64,000 nucleotides of DNA from Theristus sp. LFF4_11. Taxonomy: Eukaryota > Nematoda > Chromadorea > Monhysterida > Xyalidae. Positions 38,101 through 48,400 of this stretch are shown here, piece after piece. The position numbers and the translations under genes are program-made. The notes below the pieces were generated by a model. That model was given only the letters and a program-made list of their open reading frames with translations. It searched no databases and was not told the origin of the DNA. The stretch covers positions 1 to 64,000 of the forward strand of contig JASANC010003605.1 in the NCBI GenBank assembly GCA_030248135.1. Reading direction: 5' to 3'. The number at the start of each line of letters is the position of its first letter. Position 1 is the stretch's first letter.

Positions 38101-39886
38101 CAGATGATTTGGCGGCGATGCGACGAACGTGTAGTTGCCGGGCTCTTTGCCCGTGAAATTGTGCATGTTGAAGCTGCCGTGGAAAAATGAGTGTCTGATT
38201 GATACATGGTACATTCAAAATTGTTTCATCGATGATTTCACATACCGGATTCGAATGGTTCGCAAATGTTGCGGCTTAACTGGCTTGCGGCTGCGTCGCC
38301 ACCGCCCTCTTTTTATTTTTTTGAACAAAAAACTTGGACTTACATGTAGATTGGTTTTTAAGGCAAATGTTATGAACGCTTGCATGCTTGCAAAAGTTTG
38401 CATGCTCTGTATTCTACAAAAATGACAGGTTTAAAACAAACTTACTATACAAGCACCGATTGTTGTTAATTGCCGCCGCTGCAAAAATGGTGTATTTCGC
38501 AGCAATTTAGCGTGTCAACCACAGGTAGCGGCTGCACGTGAGCGTATTTTGTGTCTTTTTGACCACTTTTCAAAACGGATTCTCATAATCTTCATTGCAC
38601 AATTCTCGCTCGGCCGCTGGTGCACAGCCCAGCCAGCCAGCACACGGCATTTCGTGCAAGCTCGCACAGCTGAATCCCCAATAAACAAGCGGGCGCCTAC
38701 AGATTGACGGGATCGGCGAGCGCGGCAGAGCCGATGATCACGTCGTCGGCGCGTATCTCGGCGGCGACCTTTGCCGCGCGCGGAAAGTTGAACGCACGCC
38801 CGTCGCTGACGTGGATGACGATCGGCCACTTGCGCGGCCGCCGCCGGGCACGCAGCATCTCGCGCGTCATCTCGAACGCTTCGGCCGTGTTGGTGAGGCC
38901 GCGGATGGCGCGCAGGTTGTCGACGATGTCGTAGAACTGCTTGTTACTCTGCGCGCATGTGTGTACAGTGTGTTTCTTTTTAAACCGGTGTCACTGTTTA
39001 ACCCAGAATACAGAAAGGAAATGAAATCGGAGATACATAGATTGCGTCAGAAAAAAACGACATTATTCAATAAAAAATGAGGTTTTTTTTGGTTGCCGAC
39101 AAAGCCCGATTTCGGTTTGTTTCTTTTTTAATTTAGCGATTCGCAGGCTCTGTATTTTGCCAAAAAGGGACGTATTTAAAGAAACATACTGTACACTCTA
39201 AAGTCGATCTCTAAATTGTGGGGAATCAGCGTGGTCGTTGGTGATTTCTGAGCTTATGCTTTGTGCAAATGCTTTTTCTTTCTGTGCATTGCTGTTGGTG
39301 GGCCCCGAGCCAAATAAATGACATTACCTACTCTCCAAAACAAAACGACGTTCTGTTTTTTGCCCACACTTCAAAAAACAGACGAAAAACAATCTCACAG
39401 TAATTTTATCGAAATCAAACCGAGGCCACTTTGTTTTTCGACTAGCACTCGAGTATTGCAGCAGTGCAACGTGGTGCGACTGACGGCCGATGTTCAACAC
39501 GTTGACGCTGACCTGAGGATGAAAGTGAACGCAATAAAGTACGGATAGCGTTGGCGTTGTCTGTGCAAGTGCACGCTAAAATGTCCATGATTATTTGAAC
39601 CTCTCTGAAAGTCTGTCGTTCCAATATCAAGTAAAGTTGTTTTTCACTATTCGAAATGACAACGCTTTCTCAGTTTAATGATTTTTTTTCAAAAAAGTCG
39701 TCGTCTGGCGTGTGTTTCAACCTGGTGAATGAACTCGCGCATGTCGAGGAAGTCGTCGTCGACGCTGCCGGATGAGTCTAGCAGGAACATCAAGTCACGC
39801 TCACATAACGCATCAACCATGCTCAATGGCATCATCGCCACAATCAACACCGCCACAGCACCAGTGCTCACTGCGCGCATAATCAT
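26200..39886 (-). CDS. secreted protein with two von Willebrand factor A domains
   Basis: Eight exons joined in phase give 422 residues: 39886-39722, 39512-39399, 38948-38701, 38194-37998, 37168-37044, 27235-27106, 26783-26637, 26342-26200 (stop TAA). Residues 1-26 look like a signal peptide. vWA 1 spans about 30-215 with MIDAS DSSGS (Asp37), GLTNT and a later VSDGRA. A Thr-rich linker (about 13 Thr, then PDPTTG) follows. vWA 2 spans about 243-420 with DKSTS, GGTTDA and LTDGQS. Both MIDAS sites keep the metal-binding residues, so both could bind ligand through a divalent cation. The role is inferred as extracellular matrix or adhesion. The 9.8-kb intron between exons 5 and 6 splits vWA 2. No membrane segment, collagen or EGF module seen. 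The C-terminal exon may be incomplete if an alternative donor is used. Confidence 0.8.
27625..27790. mobile_element. CCGTAAAGTCTTGCATATAAGG MITE, partial copy
   Basis: Left end intact after TA at 27623. The right TIR is missing; sequence similarity fades near 27790. Confidence 0.7.
28203..28554 (+). CDS. candidate two-exon 5' gene fragment, unknown
   Basis: ATG at 28203 opens a 38-base exon (MSGGSIEIANKA) with a GTGAGC donor in phase 2. An in-phase acceptor at 28338 opens a frame that runs to a stop at 28552-28554, about 71 codons, containing ISVEATRKKCTC and FSMVNQETTC. The second exon is homologous at DNA level to the modules of the arrays at 28600-30150 and 32850-35045. No family recognised. 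It could be the first exons of a gene whose later exons were amplified, or a chance frame. Confidence 0.25.
28330..30150 (+). repeat. array of exon-like modules, plus orientation
   Basis: Several modules of 170-1000 bp recur: (a) ACACGTTGTTGTTTTGTTG with GAATGCAGCCAGA (28630, 29640); (b) TCGTCGTCGCGAGCTTG plus CCGCCGCACGCACATCAGT (28728, 29737); (c) CAGCGAGTC, then AAAATTACAGTTTTTTGTT, then GTGAGTGTTGGTGACAC and TCATGTCATTTGCAG (28830, 29090, 29160, 29840). Module c ends with intron-like donor and acceptor signals. The same modules occur inverted at 32850-35045. Confidence 0.75.
30455..31885 (+). repeat. CA-rich minisatellite, unit about 175 bp, 7 copies
   Basis: Each unit carries GCACATGCTCACGGACACCC, GCTCAAGCAATGGGCTCC and TTAATGGTTTTATTTTTATT. 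Spacings between the GGGCTCC words are about 172, 175, 233, 311, 175 and 175. Longer spacings hold extra ACACACG blocks. The 287-codon ORF across it is a by-product of the repeat. Confidence 0.9.
31886..32600. other. intronic spacer with T-rich tract
   Basis: No exon seen. Contains G-rich and long T-rich tracts at 32215-32335. Confidence 0.4.
32710..33015 (-). CDS. candidate exon pair of unknown gene inside the vWA intron
   Basis: Two exons fit in phase on the minus strand: 33015-32940 (VYCTSTPNEQEAEEEVLC..., donor GTGATA, phase 2) and 32862-32710 (SNICMQTTKVGDTARFTYVG... with LLLIGSKDGRMLKFVKKTGR, donor GTCTTG). The first exon starts at the acceptor TCATTTGCAG that defines the repeat module of the neighbouring array. 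No family recognised, no start codon or terminus found. May be the functional member of an amplified exon set, or a remnant. Confidence 0.3.
33020..35045 (-). repeat. tandem array of about 259-bp exon-like modules, minus orientation
   Basis: At least six near-regular units; GAGGTGAG words fall at about 33737, 33995, 34254, 34513, 34767 and 35027. On the minus strand each unit reads CATGCTCACC, GTCAAAGCCTCC, AATTACAGTTTTTTGTTC, TATTGAAAGTGAGTGTTGG, TCATGTCATTTGCAG. A coding-like segment then follows, translating as PSTAPRKPSDNTRAQTDD. The frame HVIDFVKASDENY is conserved among several units, though frameshifts break others. Confidence 0.8.
35340..35760. repeat. about 118-bp tandem repeats
   Basis: Three to four units, each with GTGTTGAACTGCTTTGAAA-like, GAAGGCTTTG, CAGCTGCTCATGTT and AAAGCCAACCTT words. 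Confidence 0.7.
35670..36005 (-). CDS. short acidic ORF, unknown
   Basis: 111 codons from ATG, very acidic at the start (SNSDSDSDFDSEISEE), then PPKKPEEF-like and DDALAAARALFEVEKEQDEQ. It lies inside the large vWA intron on the same strand. A second ATG 20-30 bases upstream in another frame (MEDSDSEKNG) suggests a one-base shift split an originally longer acidic N-terminus. The tail runs into the tandem repeats. Acidic N-termini are common in transposases, but nothing identifies one here. Confidence 0.25.
   Translation of the reverse strand: MPDKDSNSDSDSDFDSEISEEMGNPDLGPKKPEEFVNQDSPNEDEVAVQVIYVPQAEEQDDALAAARALFEVEKEQDEQAHDGGNVLFFKVVQHKLRFVLLIKQGWIFYFL
36650..36762. mobile_element. CCGTAAAGTC MITE, 3' fragment
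   Basis: Right TIR GCAAGACTTTACGG followed by TA; left part missing. Confidence 0.65.
36843..36975 (-). mobile_element. tRNA-like SINE, copy 1
   Basis: On the minus strand it starts near TGTGGCCTGGTGGTAGCGCG, resembling a tRNA D-arm / A-box head, and ends TTAGCCCTGGCTAAAAA. Same family as 40180-40343. No clear B box, so the tRNA relation is tentative. Confidence 0.5.
37773..37983. mobile_element. MITE with CRE palindrome in its TIR, copy 3
   Basis: Reverse complement of the copy at 25776-25986 (AAAACGCCCGTTTTTCAAAG, AAATGTCAGTTTGGTGTGAC). Its right end lies only 12 bases from the exon 4 donor of the vWA gene. Confidence 0.8.
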
Positions 39887-39954
39887 GCTTATTGCTTTGA
39901 TATAGCCTGCAAAACTATGTACTCTGAGCTGAATGAACGTTGTTATGCGAAACT

Positions 39955-40055
39955 TTCAGCGCGGCATTCATGCATTCATGAAGCAGCGTATTTAGTGACG
40001 TGTGGCTGTTAAAAAAAACAGGCGGTCACTAAATACTGCTTCATGAATGTCCCTT
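39955..40055. mobile_element. short palindromic element, copy 1
   Basis: CATTCATGAAGCAGCGTATT with TAGTGACG and its inverse CACTAAATACTGCTTCATGA around a short T/A loop. The same design is at 63678-63770. Confidence 0.6.
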
Positions 40056-40179
40056 AAAAAATAAAACTTTTTCATCACCGACACACTGGAGAAGCGTTGA
40101 TTAAACGAAACAGCATCAGCAAAAGGACCGAGAAAGAAAGGTGTGTTCATTTGTACGAACGAAAGAATGAAACGGTGAT

Positions 40180-40345
40180 TTTTAGCCAGGGCTAATCCAG
40201 AAGAGCGTACAGAACGCCGTCGAATAAGGCGCCCGTCCGAGTTTGCTCTGTCGTTAAGTGTCTATACACCCCTCGGCGGCGCCCATTCTCTTAAACGCAC
40301 AGACATGAGTCTAACGCGCTACCACCCTGGCCACGAGGGCTGTGA
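40180..40345 (-). mobile_element. tRNA-like SINE, copy 2
   Basis: Minus-strand head GCCCTCGTGGCCAGGGTGGT then AGCGCGTTAGACTCATGTCT, and tail ATTAGCCCTGGCTAAAAATC. About 165 bp. Lies just upstream of the vWA gene start. Confidence 0.55.
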
Positions 40346-40587
40346 AAAATAATACTTTGTTGATTCTTTGTCGACTCCGTGCTTTTGAAATTGGTGATTA
40401 TAGTTGTACATGTACTTTGACACTTTGAAAAACATTATTATCAAGCAACACGCTACAATCAAATCAAATGGTTGGAAGAAATCGGGTAAACAAAATGTCA
40501 TATTCGTTGTGGTAAAGTGTAATAACTGACACGACGCATAATGCTCATGCATTCAAACACATGTCAAAATTCTATAGGCACAGAGTA

Positions 40588-41064
40588 CCGTATTACCTCC
40601 AATAAACCCCCATGGGGGATTAATACGTCAGCGACTTTTAGGGGTGGGGGTTTATTGGTGGGGGGGGGGGATTATTGGTGGGGGGAGGATTATTGGTGGG
40701 GGGGGGTTTAATTTACAAACTAATTCTAGGGGTGGGGGTTTATTGAAAAATAGCAAGAATACCTTGCATGGCAAACAAGAAAGTCGCAGAAACTTCTACT
40801 CTACATAGAAATTTCCTTTTACAACAGCCTTTTGTAATGAAATTACCATTAACTCATCCATTTGGGGCCTTTGGTAGCACAATTTCATCATTTTCACTGC
40901 AACCAGCCACTGAATTCGCTGGGTATGTGTTTCAAACAGGTTTCCAATAATCCCCCATGGGGATTATTTGTGGGAGAGGGATTATTCGGAAACTTGTCGT
41001 GGGGGTGGGTGTTTATTTGGGGGGATTAATGGTGGGGGGGGGGGGTTTAATGGGCGTAATACGG
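40588..41064. mobile_element. G-rich TA-flanked MITE, copy 4
   Basis: TIR CCGTATTACCTCCAATAAAC to GGGCGTAATACGG, flanked by TA. Contains the CCCCCATGGGGG palindrome and multiple G runs. Confidence 0.85.
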
Positions 41065-42444
41065 TATGTAATGGGCCTCGAGACAATCTGCCGGTATCTT
41101 TTGTGCTTATGCTTATATCATTTGTTAAAAAATAAAAAGGCCAAAAAACGTTTTTTTTTCTTCAAACAATCTTTAGTCATAAAGTTGACAGTCATTTGAA
41201 GTTTTGAAACTATCGGCATCAAGATGAAAAACATGAAGGAACAAAATTTATCAAAACGGGTTAATAAAAACGTTTTACCTGTTGGTTATGTACCGTTTTG
41301 GTTGAATTTTTTCAGTGATATAGAAACTTTGACATTCAGCTGTAATTGTGGTAGTTCGTTGTTTCAGTCTTTTGCCATTCGTTGTCACTATTATGGCGAA
41401 AAATCAGTTGCGTGTTACTAAAAATCAAAGTAGTGGTATAACATAAAACTTGACCGACACTGCGCAAAAACATTTATGTTCACTCGCACTCAAAGCAATG
41501 TGAAAGTGGTTTTAATATTATATTTTTTAATCACATTACATTAATTTTCTCTGTCATATGCTTTTGTGTTATTCCGCATGCACAGGAAACATTCACATAA
41601 CTTCTGTGAAACAAAATTGACAGACACACCGGGAAGAAAAAATGTTTCGATGCGGTAACGTTGCGATTTTTTGAATTTCGTTTTTTTTGCGAAACCGTTC
41701 ACATTCTATTGTTTTAACAATCATACAATTGACCAAAACCTGCGGTTTTTATGTTCATAAAAATGTCAACGTGGAATGCACCGTAAAGACTTGCACATAT
41801 AAGGCGTTACCCCGCTTCCCCTACACTTTGAAAGTCCCCCAATAAAAGGGGGCTGAGTGTCCAAGGGCGGGAAGCTAAAATGAATCAAATTTCGAAAAAA
41901 GGACTGGATCGCCACGTTGGCACTTAAGAATTGTTTTTGGTGCAATGTGCTACTGCAACGCAAGTGCGATTGCATGATTTACAATTTTTTCAGCCGCATT
42001 GCTTTTCTGAAAAATTAGCAGTTGCTGGCGTGTCTGGACAACGTGCTATGAGCGTTGTGGTGCAGACTAAATGTGAATACTTCTCAACGAAAACACCAGA
42101 TAAAACAATAAAAACTGATAAGACAATGCAAAATGCTATCGTTTCTGCAACAAGCTCGGTGTTCTCTAGCACTGTACGTGCCATTCAGTTGAACAGACCA
42201 GTTACGTAAATACAGCGAAAAAGAACATGTTTTGCCGGCGTTTTCAGCTAAAAACGCTTCGCACTGTTAGGTAATTCGCTGTTATTTTGTAACTGACGCC
42301 GCCCGTATGAAACTAACTTCAAACAAAAGAGAGTGCCAACCCAAAACATTGTTGGAACAAAAACCTGCCTATTTGGGTCACAATATGCAAAAGAAGACGA
42401 CAACAAGGAGCCGCCGAAACCGAGCACAAACGTTTACTGTTGTC
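41065..42444. other. upstream region of the class C GPCR
   Basis: Apart from the MITE fragment no gene is recognised. ORF 41931-42209 has no identifiable motif. An in-frame ATG at 42307 upstream of the chosen GPCR start would add 46 residues ahead of the signal peptide. Confidence 0.35.
41781..41930. mobile_element. CCGTAAAGAC MITE, 5' fragment
   Basis: Diverged left end (CCGTAAAGACTTGCACATAT) and GGGCGGGAAGC core; right end missing. Confidence 0.5.
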
Positions 42445-45400
42445 ATGCAACGACAGGCGGCTGTCACGAACTATCTCGCGGTGGCGTTGTTCATTTGCGG
42501 GCAGTTCAGTGCGTGGAATTGCGGCGCATTTTTGTCGGTGGACAGCGATCCGTGCATCAGCGGCAATCGCGACGCGAACACGGGCGACATCGGCTGCTTC
42601 ACGTTGCACGGCGCCCTGCAGATCGCCGGCGTGTTCGACGTGCATCGCAAAGCGAATGACAGTCAGGTGTGTGACACGCACGACACGCACAACCAGCAGC
42701 ACTCATTGGCACAGTCGAGTCGAACTAGACGTTGTAGGCAATCAGCTGATTCGTTGGTGATCATGTGCCGCATGCCTGCCTGGCCGCGTGCAGGCATCGC
42801 TGTAGGGGCGGAGTCTGTCCTGCACGGAATGAATGCACCGCGTGTGCACCAACCAATCAGCTGATTGCCCATGATTTAAAATTCGATGTAGTGGATGTGG
42901 TGTACTGCGAACTGCGAAGTAGATTGTCCATCACATTGTGATCCAACCGCTGCAGAAAATTTATTTCAAACTGGTGTCAAGGATAACGATGCCCAGCCCC
43001 AAAATAATCGTGGTAAAGAAATTAGTGGTAAGCGTGGTAGACCGCTGCGCTAGTTTTTTTTTTACATTTTCTTGCGTTGTTTTTGGAAAGGCACTTGCGG
43101 CTGCAGTTGGGAGTTTTCATTTCGTGGTACACCACAAAACATCGCAATGGTGGTATGAGATGATGTTTGAAACACAAAATTTTTAAATGAATTTCGGCTT
43201 GAAGTTGAAGCACATTTCGGCTTTTTTGCTTATTTTTTAAATGCTCTCAACGAAAACTATGCAAATGATGTGCATACATTGTACTCCACTCCTTGAAAGA
43301 TATTCATAGATTTGCAACGCCTTGCAGCATTGTTCGAGTCAGCTTCATCCAACAAGCACAATTCTATCAGAGGCCCACTACCATGCCGTCAAGGAAGTGA
43401 ATGATAAATTTTACGCTGATCAAAATGATTTTCAGGTTGGTTTTTCTAAAGTTTTCAATCGTCCGTACTCCGTATATATTATGTTTAGTTTATTCGATTT
43501 AAAAGGGTAAAACAAAAGATTGATTCGTTTTTTGCACACAAAAGAAAAAGCTTTTCGATACGTTTAACAATTGAACAAATTTTGAACAATAACAAGATAA
43601 AGTTTATTAAAGGATTGGTAACTTCAAAAAAACAAGGTCAAAAAATATGACCTATTATATGACCTATTATTAATACTGAAATCAGTGAAATAAGTGGTCT
43701 CTTCCACATGTGGTCAACTCAATGGGCCAAATCGGATTTTTTAGCTAGAGTCATAGGCTCGGATCATGTTGCTGATTCTGAAACAATCTTACTTACTATA
43801 CAAACTGCAGCCAGAACAAATTCACGGCAAAGAAGCGGTGCTCCTTTTTTTTTAGTCATTTTTTAGTTCTGGGAATTGATTCATGTCCATGTGTGAAGTT
43901 ATTGCGCTTGCAGGTTGGCACCACCATGATTGATGCATGTTCAAGTGAACCGGTAGCCTTGCAACGAATCCTGGCCGTCATACCAGGTCAGATGTGCCTA
44001 TGTGACAAAACCATATAGATTTACAAGGTTTTGGAAGGGAATTCTGTCATGGAATGCGCTGGTGGCTCTAAGTACCGTGTGTTTGTTTGAACTTGTCACT
44101 TATAGTTATACACTTTATAGTGAATAAAAAAGGGTTCCTCATTTCTCGTAATTTCAAAAAAATTGAACAAAACAAACAAAGTGAGTGTCATTTTTTTCAG
44201 AATGGTTTTGTGAAGCGGAATCACCGGCGTCGCAGGCTAGACGAACGAAAATCGCGATCATGCCAACGAACGACAATGCAATCGCTGTTACTGGACACTT
44301 CACCAGCGACATCGCACAAGACATCAATTTTCTCATTCAGGTTGTTTCTGTGAACACGATTTTATTTTTGATGCTGACGTTCAGCAAAACCATGCAAATC
44401 GTAATTACAATTACATTATAATTCTGGCGTTTATAAACACCCGTCTGCTTTTTATATCACCATATCGTATTTTCAAAAAGCACCTCGCCAGATTTTCCTA
44501 GAATATATGTGCATTTCGTTGTGTTCGTGTGGTACTCAATGCAAACAGTCGACATAAATGTAAAACTTTACACACTGACCACGAGTACCCCATATTGTTC
44601 GTCAAAAACTCCTCAGGGGTTCTGTCTGCCGATGGTGTCCACCTCGTCAACATCGGCCGACTTCGACAACATGGCGATGTTCAAGTATTTCACGAGAACA
44701 ATCGGATCCGACTATTACGCGGCGGTTGCGGCCGTCGAGTTGTTGAGTCGCTTCAACTGGACGCACATCAACGTCGTCTACGAGAACATTCAGTTCGGCT
44801 ACGCGTTGAAGAAACGCTTCGAGCATATCCGCGCCGCGTATAGCGTCGGCGAGTCGCACCAGATCTGCGTCGAGCACTACATCGATGTCACGCAAGTTCA
44901 ACAGGTTTGCGTTCGGCTGTGAGTGATAAGTTTTCGTGAAGAAATTAGCAAAGAAAAAAGTTTCTCTCTATAATATTAGTTCAATCTAATTTTAGCGTTA
45001 GCGTCAAGTGAAATTCCTGTTCGCAGTATCAGTACTTTATTCTTTGTGCGAAAATACGCACAGAAGTCCCGCTTAATCAACACAAAACACTGTTTATTGC
45101 TGACTACCACACAAAAATTCACCAGGAAAACTGGGACGTACTCGAGTCGCGCATGTGGGACGCACCGCAGCCACGTCCGCTGGTTACGGTGCTATTCCTG
45201 GACACTGAAACTACCATAAAAGTGCTGGAGCGCTTGAAAGACTTCATGAACCGACGGTATGTCTGAGCCGGTTTGGGTACGCGCGCTGACGTAAACAGAT
45301 TGTTAAAAGTGCCCTGGAATCAAATTGTTCATTTTCAGGTATGGCGTTGCGTCGTCATACCAATTCGTCTGGGTCGGTGACTTGGGATTCCGACGGTTGC

Positions 45401-48400
45401 CTGAGTCAGTATTCGATGTGGCCGAGGGAATGATCAGTGTTGTCTACCAGTCACAAAAGTACATTGTTAACATGCTGAAAAAAGACACCATTACCGATAC
45501 CAAACTTGATTACCAATACCAAAACCGCTACTATGCTTGATACCAATACCAAACCCTACTTGATATTAAAACCAATGCCGATACCAAACTTGATGCCAGT
45601 ACCAATACCGATGCCAAACTTGATTACCAATACCAAAACCGCTACCATACTTGATACCAATACCAAACCTATACTATACTTGAAATTAATACCAATGCCG
45701 ATACCAAACTTGATGCCAGTACCAATACCGATGCCAAACTTAATACAAATACCAATGCGATATCAAACTTGACACCAATACCAATGCCAAACTTGATACC
45801 AATACCAATGCCGATACCAAACGTGATACCTTGTACCAATACCAAAACCGATATTAAACTTTAAAAAATTGAAATCTTTGTTAGAAGACTAATAACTTTT
45901 CAAAGATTGGTATCGGTAATGACATTGACAAAAAAATTGGTATCGGTATTGGTATTAATATTGGTATCTTTTTTTCAGCGTGAGGGTTTGTGGGCACAAC
46001 AACTTCACAGTTCTCAAAGTATAAGCATTTTCTAATATATTTCTTCAAACTTTCTTCCATGTTTTTTCAAGGTTGTCGAAATTTGGAGACTATCTCGAGG
46101 CCGTGCAGCTGTCTGATGTGGTCAATCCGTGGTTCTCGCGGTTAATACAACTTCAGAACGACTGTTGCTACGTCGTCGGTGACAACGACACGTTCGGCTG
46201 CTTGCAGCAACGCAACGCTTCCTCCACTCGTTTCCACAGCGATGATCCCGTGATGACCGCAAAACCGTCGCTGAACAACTGCACCGGCTCGGAGCGCTTG
46301 AACATCAGTCAGTGGTATCCGGCGACCGAGTACGACTGGCTGCTACGAGAGGCGCAACGCGTCCATGACAGCGTCACCGTGGTCGCAAGGGCGCTCGCCG
46401 CTCTGCAGGTCACAATCGCGCAGGCCTTGACAACTCAGGCACTTGCAGTTTCAGAAGTTTTAAACAAATTTCGTGGTCGCAATAAACATACAAGTGCATA
46501 TGTATATCCAAAGGGAAAATGCTACATGACAGAATTGTTGTTTTGTTGCAGGCGCGACTGTGCCACTGGAACCAATTACTATGGACACCAATCTGCGACG
46601 ACTTCCGCCTGAACGTCACGGGCAGCATGTTGTACGACGAAATACTGCAGCTCGCCGAGGAGGGACATTTTGACAAACCGTTGTTCTTCAATCACACCAA
46701 CAGCGCCGCGCCGTTCTACACAATCCGACAGTTTCAAACCAAGGTGATTCAGTCAGTATACAGGTTACTTGGAAAAAGATGCGTTACGCGTGTGTGTTGT
46801 GTTGCAAATTCTGTACCTGCGAATAATTAAGCACCGATCTTCTTCTTGCAACATTTCGTAACTACCGTAAAGTCTTGCATATAAGGTCTCCTTATATAAA
46901 TTTGAAAATCAAAAATTTCTAAAAAAAAGTGGAATTTCGTGTGACAACCTTATAAGTGGGAGGAGGTCTTATAAACCGAACATTAGGAATTCCGGGCCTT
47001 ATAAACGGGGTAGGATTTTGACCAAGTCAAAATTTTGAATATTTTGGTTTCCCGCCGTGTGACACTCCGCCCACTTTTGGGTAGGGGTCTTATAAGTGGG
47101 AGGAACCTTATATGCAAGACTTTACGGTATTTAATGTTTATTTTTATTTCGAATTTTGCAGGATTGGGTGAACATTGGCACTTTCAACGGCTCCGGTGGT
47201 TGTGAGGGGGGCAATGAACTGTACATCAACGAGTCGCTGTTGCAACTGAAGTTGGCCGAAGCGATTCGCGACGAACAGGCGACCTGCTACCCGGCTGTCA
47301 ACAGACTTCTCAGTGATCGCAGACGTGTGCGCACGCAACAATGCTGTTCGGAGGTGACGAGCAAAATATTACTGGCACACGGGGAACTCTGAATCTGAAG
47401 GGTGCATCGTGGGGTCATTGTAAAGGTCATCATAGTACAGTAAACATTTCGGTAGCATTGCGGGGAACGGAACATTGCAATATGCATACAGTGAACCGCG
47501 CAAAAAATTTCATCCTCCACTGCAAACTTCACTGCATTTCCTGCAGTGCAGTGTGGTTCTGTTGACACTGATGCTTGCACTTATCGCACTTTTTATCCAA
47601 ACCTGAATTTCACACTTTTTTAGATCAAGTTATGCGATTACGAGGAGCCGTTGCGCGTTTCGCAGAATAGTTTTGCCATCTGCTACAACTGCACAAGATT
47701 ACTTTCGGAATATCCACATTACCCAGCGCCATACTACAGTGTTGACGCCACCATCAATGGTCCACTCAATGTTACTGGTTGCATTTTCACTGAGACACCG
47801 GCGGTGCAGGTGTGTGAAATGAAAACGTGTTCGGTTCTAGTGAAGCTTTCAGAAGCAAAATATTAGTTCGTTTGCATCTGCTGGTTTGCATACATTTTAC
47901 AGTTCGATGGCTACGTTTACGCACCAGTGGCGGTTGCCAGTCTGTTTGCGTTGTTCACCGCGGTCGCCATCATCATTCTTTTGCGCAACTTTAACACGCC
48001 GATTTTGAGAGCCAGTGAACGGTGTCTCCTTTTAGTGCAGGTACGTGTGTGTCGTGTGTGTGTGTGTGTTCTTTTGTCTCGTCTGCGGCTCGTTTTCTTT
48101 GTTTTCCCAAATCTTTTTGTTATAATTTTTTGAATATTTCGAGTGCGCTGCCGTTCGAATAGAAACTTTTGAGGGTTTTCTGTGCGTTGCTTGTGTTTGC
48201 GTTTGTGTTTTTCTCCACAACAACATGTTCACCATCACTTCACGCAGGCCTTTCTTGTGCTGCTGATATTCGTCAGCGTGTTTCTGATGATTCCGAGCCG
48301 ACAGCACTGGCGCTGCGCCGGCTGCTGGTTGCTGTCGTCGACGCTGATCGCAGCGACACACGCGTGCTCGCTCGTTCGCGCCGTGCATTTGAGTCAACAG

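Noticed and set aside
40180..40345. Possible genuine tRNA gene
   Set aside because: Only an A-box-like head is seen; no cloverleaf with anticodon and T arm, and a second copy with the same non-tRNA tail shows it is a repeat.
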